Of a DNA stretch of 5,164 bases, positions 4,772 through 5,164 are shown piece by piece. Under the pieces are notes generated by a model, which searched no databases, had not been told where the DNA came from, and saw only the letters and a program-made list of their open reading frames with translations. Position 1 is the first letter of the stretch. Each line of letters begins with the position of its first letter. This stretch comes from Streptosporangiaceae bacterium. GTDB lineage: Bacteria > Actinomycetota > Actinomycetes > Streptosporangiales > Streptosporangiaceae. The translations under genes and the position numbers were made by a program. The stretch lies in contig JASHQP010000087.1 in NCBI GenBank assembly GCA_030039095.1, positions 1 through 5,164 on the forward strand. The letters are read 5' to 3'.

Positions 4772-4976
4772 GCGTGTCGCCCCCTATAACGTTTGCACGC
4801 TTCGCAACATCTTCCCGGAAATGCGGCGATTATGGTAGCCAGAACGGCGAGTTCGGCGCGGCGACGGTCCGGTGGGCGTCAGGCAACGCGGCCCCGGGGG
4901 GACGGCAGCAATGGCGGCTACGGCGATAACGAATGGTATGCGTCACGGGTTCGCCGTCCCGGCCGGCGCCGCCGTT
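4772..4976 (-). other. 205-nt gap upstream of the proline-rich gene, probable promoter region
   Basis: The gap lies between the rnhA stop and the proline-rich gene. No gene is supported in it. A CATAAT box on the minus strand (4829-4834), one base from TATAAT, would start transcription about 50 nt before the ATG, but no convincing -35 box is seen. Nearer the gene are an AACGTT palindrome (4789-4794) and an imperfect GTTGC/GCAAAC dyad, possible binding sites. A 5-bp CGCCG/CGGCG stem (4952-4968) just after the rnhA stop is too weak to call a terminator. Confidence 0.35.
4780..4785 (-). promoter_or_regulatory. Ribosome binding site AGGGGG of the proline-rich gene
   Basis: On the minus strand AGGGGG is followed by 8 nt and the ATG at 4771, the usual SD geometry. 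Apart from the SDR gene, this is the only complete gene here with an SD site, so it should have a transcribed leader. Confidence 0.6.
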
Positions 4977-5164
4977 TCACCGCCGGGCGACGGGCCGCTG
5001 CGTCGCAAGCCTCGCCGCTGCCATGCCGCGGTTGGCGAGCGCGTCCGCGCGCTCGTTGCCGGCGTTCCCCGCGTGCCCCTTGACCCAGCGCCACTCCACG
5101 TCGTGCCGCTGCGACGCGGCATCGAGCCGCTGCCACAGGTCGGCGTTCTTGACCGGCTGCCGGG
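4977..5164 (-). CDS. rnhA: Ribonuclease HI, C-terminal part (cut by window edge)
   Basis: Sixty-one C-terminal residues and a TGA stop are visible on the minus strand; the N-terminal part lies beyond the window. The visible [20 protein letters not shown] and [20 protein letters not shown] match the C-terminal half of bacterial RNase HI. The His in VKGHAG corresponds to the catalytic-loop His124 of the E. coli enzyme, and the Asp in NERADALA, 10 residues later, to metal-binding Asp134, so the active-site half seen here is intact. The enzyme removes RNA from RNA-DNA hybrids in the cytoplasm during replication and repair. A short basic tail ([11 protein letters not shown]) follows the domain. 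Only the missing N-terminus could show whether this is a plain RNase HI or a fusion to another domain. Confidence 0.9.
   Translation of the reverse strand, partial: RQPVKNADLWQRLDAASQRHDVEWRWVKGHAGNAGNERADALANRGMAAARLATQRPVARR

Noticed and set aside
4911..5164. Plus-strand open frame starting ATGGCGGCTACG that runs off the window
   Set aside because: Most of it is antisense to the clear RNase HI C-terminus and it resembles no protein family.
1..5164. CRISPR array, tRNA/rRNA, insertion sequence or toxin-antitoxin system
   Set aside because: No regularly spaced repeats of suitable length, no tRNA cloverleaf, no transposase motifs with terminal repeats and no paired toxin-antitoxin genes were seen on either strand.

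Overview
The window is very GC-rich (about 70% by eye), its genes end most codons in G or C, and it carries families typical of Actinomycetota: a BTAD/winged-helix regulator, a DUF664-type DinB protein and a proline-rich single-pass membrane protein. Several genes have TANNNT boxes 6-7 nt before the start codon instead of a Shine-Dalgarno site, which also fits an actinomycete chromosome. I cannot name the genus. I see no phage, transposon, CRISPR, tRNA or rRNA signal. It reads as ordinary chromosomal territory of small independent transcription units.

Layout: (1) 1-476, minus: the 5' part of a BTAD-family regulator, cut by the window edge. (2) 477-555: a compact divergent promoter region. (3) 556-1434, plus: a DUF72 (YecE-like) protein. 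(4) 1435-1629: a convergent gap that holds a short triplicated repeat and a coding-like frame with one hydrophobic helix but no usual start codon. (5) 1630-2217, minus: a TetR-type repressor. It is divergent from (6) 2302-3183, plus: an atypical NAD(P)-binding short-chain dehydrogenase/epimerase-like protein. The 84-nt gap between them holds two copies of an operator-like 17-mer. (7) 3184-3466: a convergent gap rich in inverted repeats, ending in a very strong hairpin beside the next stop codon. (8) 3467-3976, minus: a DinB/DUF664 protein. (9) 4016-4771, minus: a proline-rich, single-pass membrane protein of unknown function. (10) 4977-5164, minus: the C-terminus of ribonuclease HI, cut by the window edge.

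How they work together: the only functional pair I can argue for is the TetR repressor and the divergent SDR gene, which probably form a self-regulated, ligand-responsive unit. The rest look like separate genes with their own promoters. The most useful observations are the repeated TANNNT-N6/7-start geometry at four of the five starts that lack a good SD or have one at the wrong distance, the paired operators, the SDR without its YxxxK motif, the structured 3184-3466 gap and the start-less membrane frame at 1491-1604. I did not find a convincing new multi-gene system.
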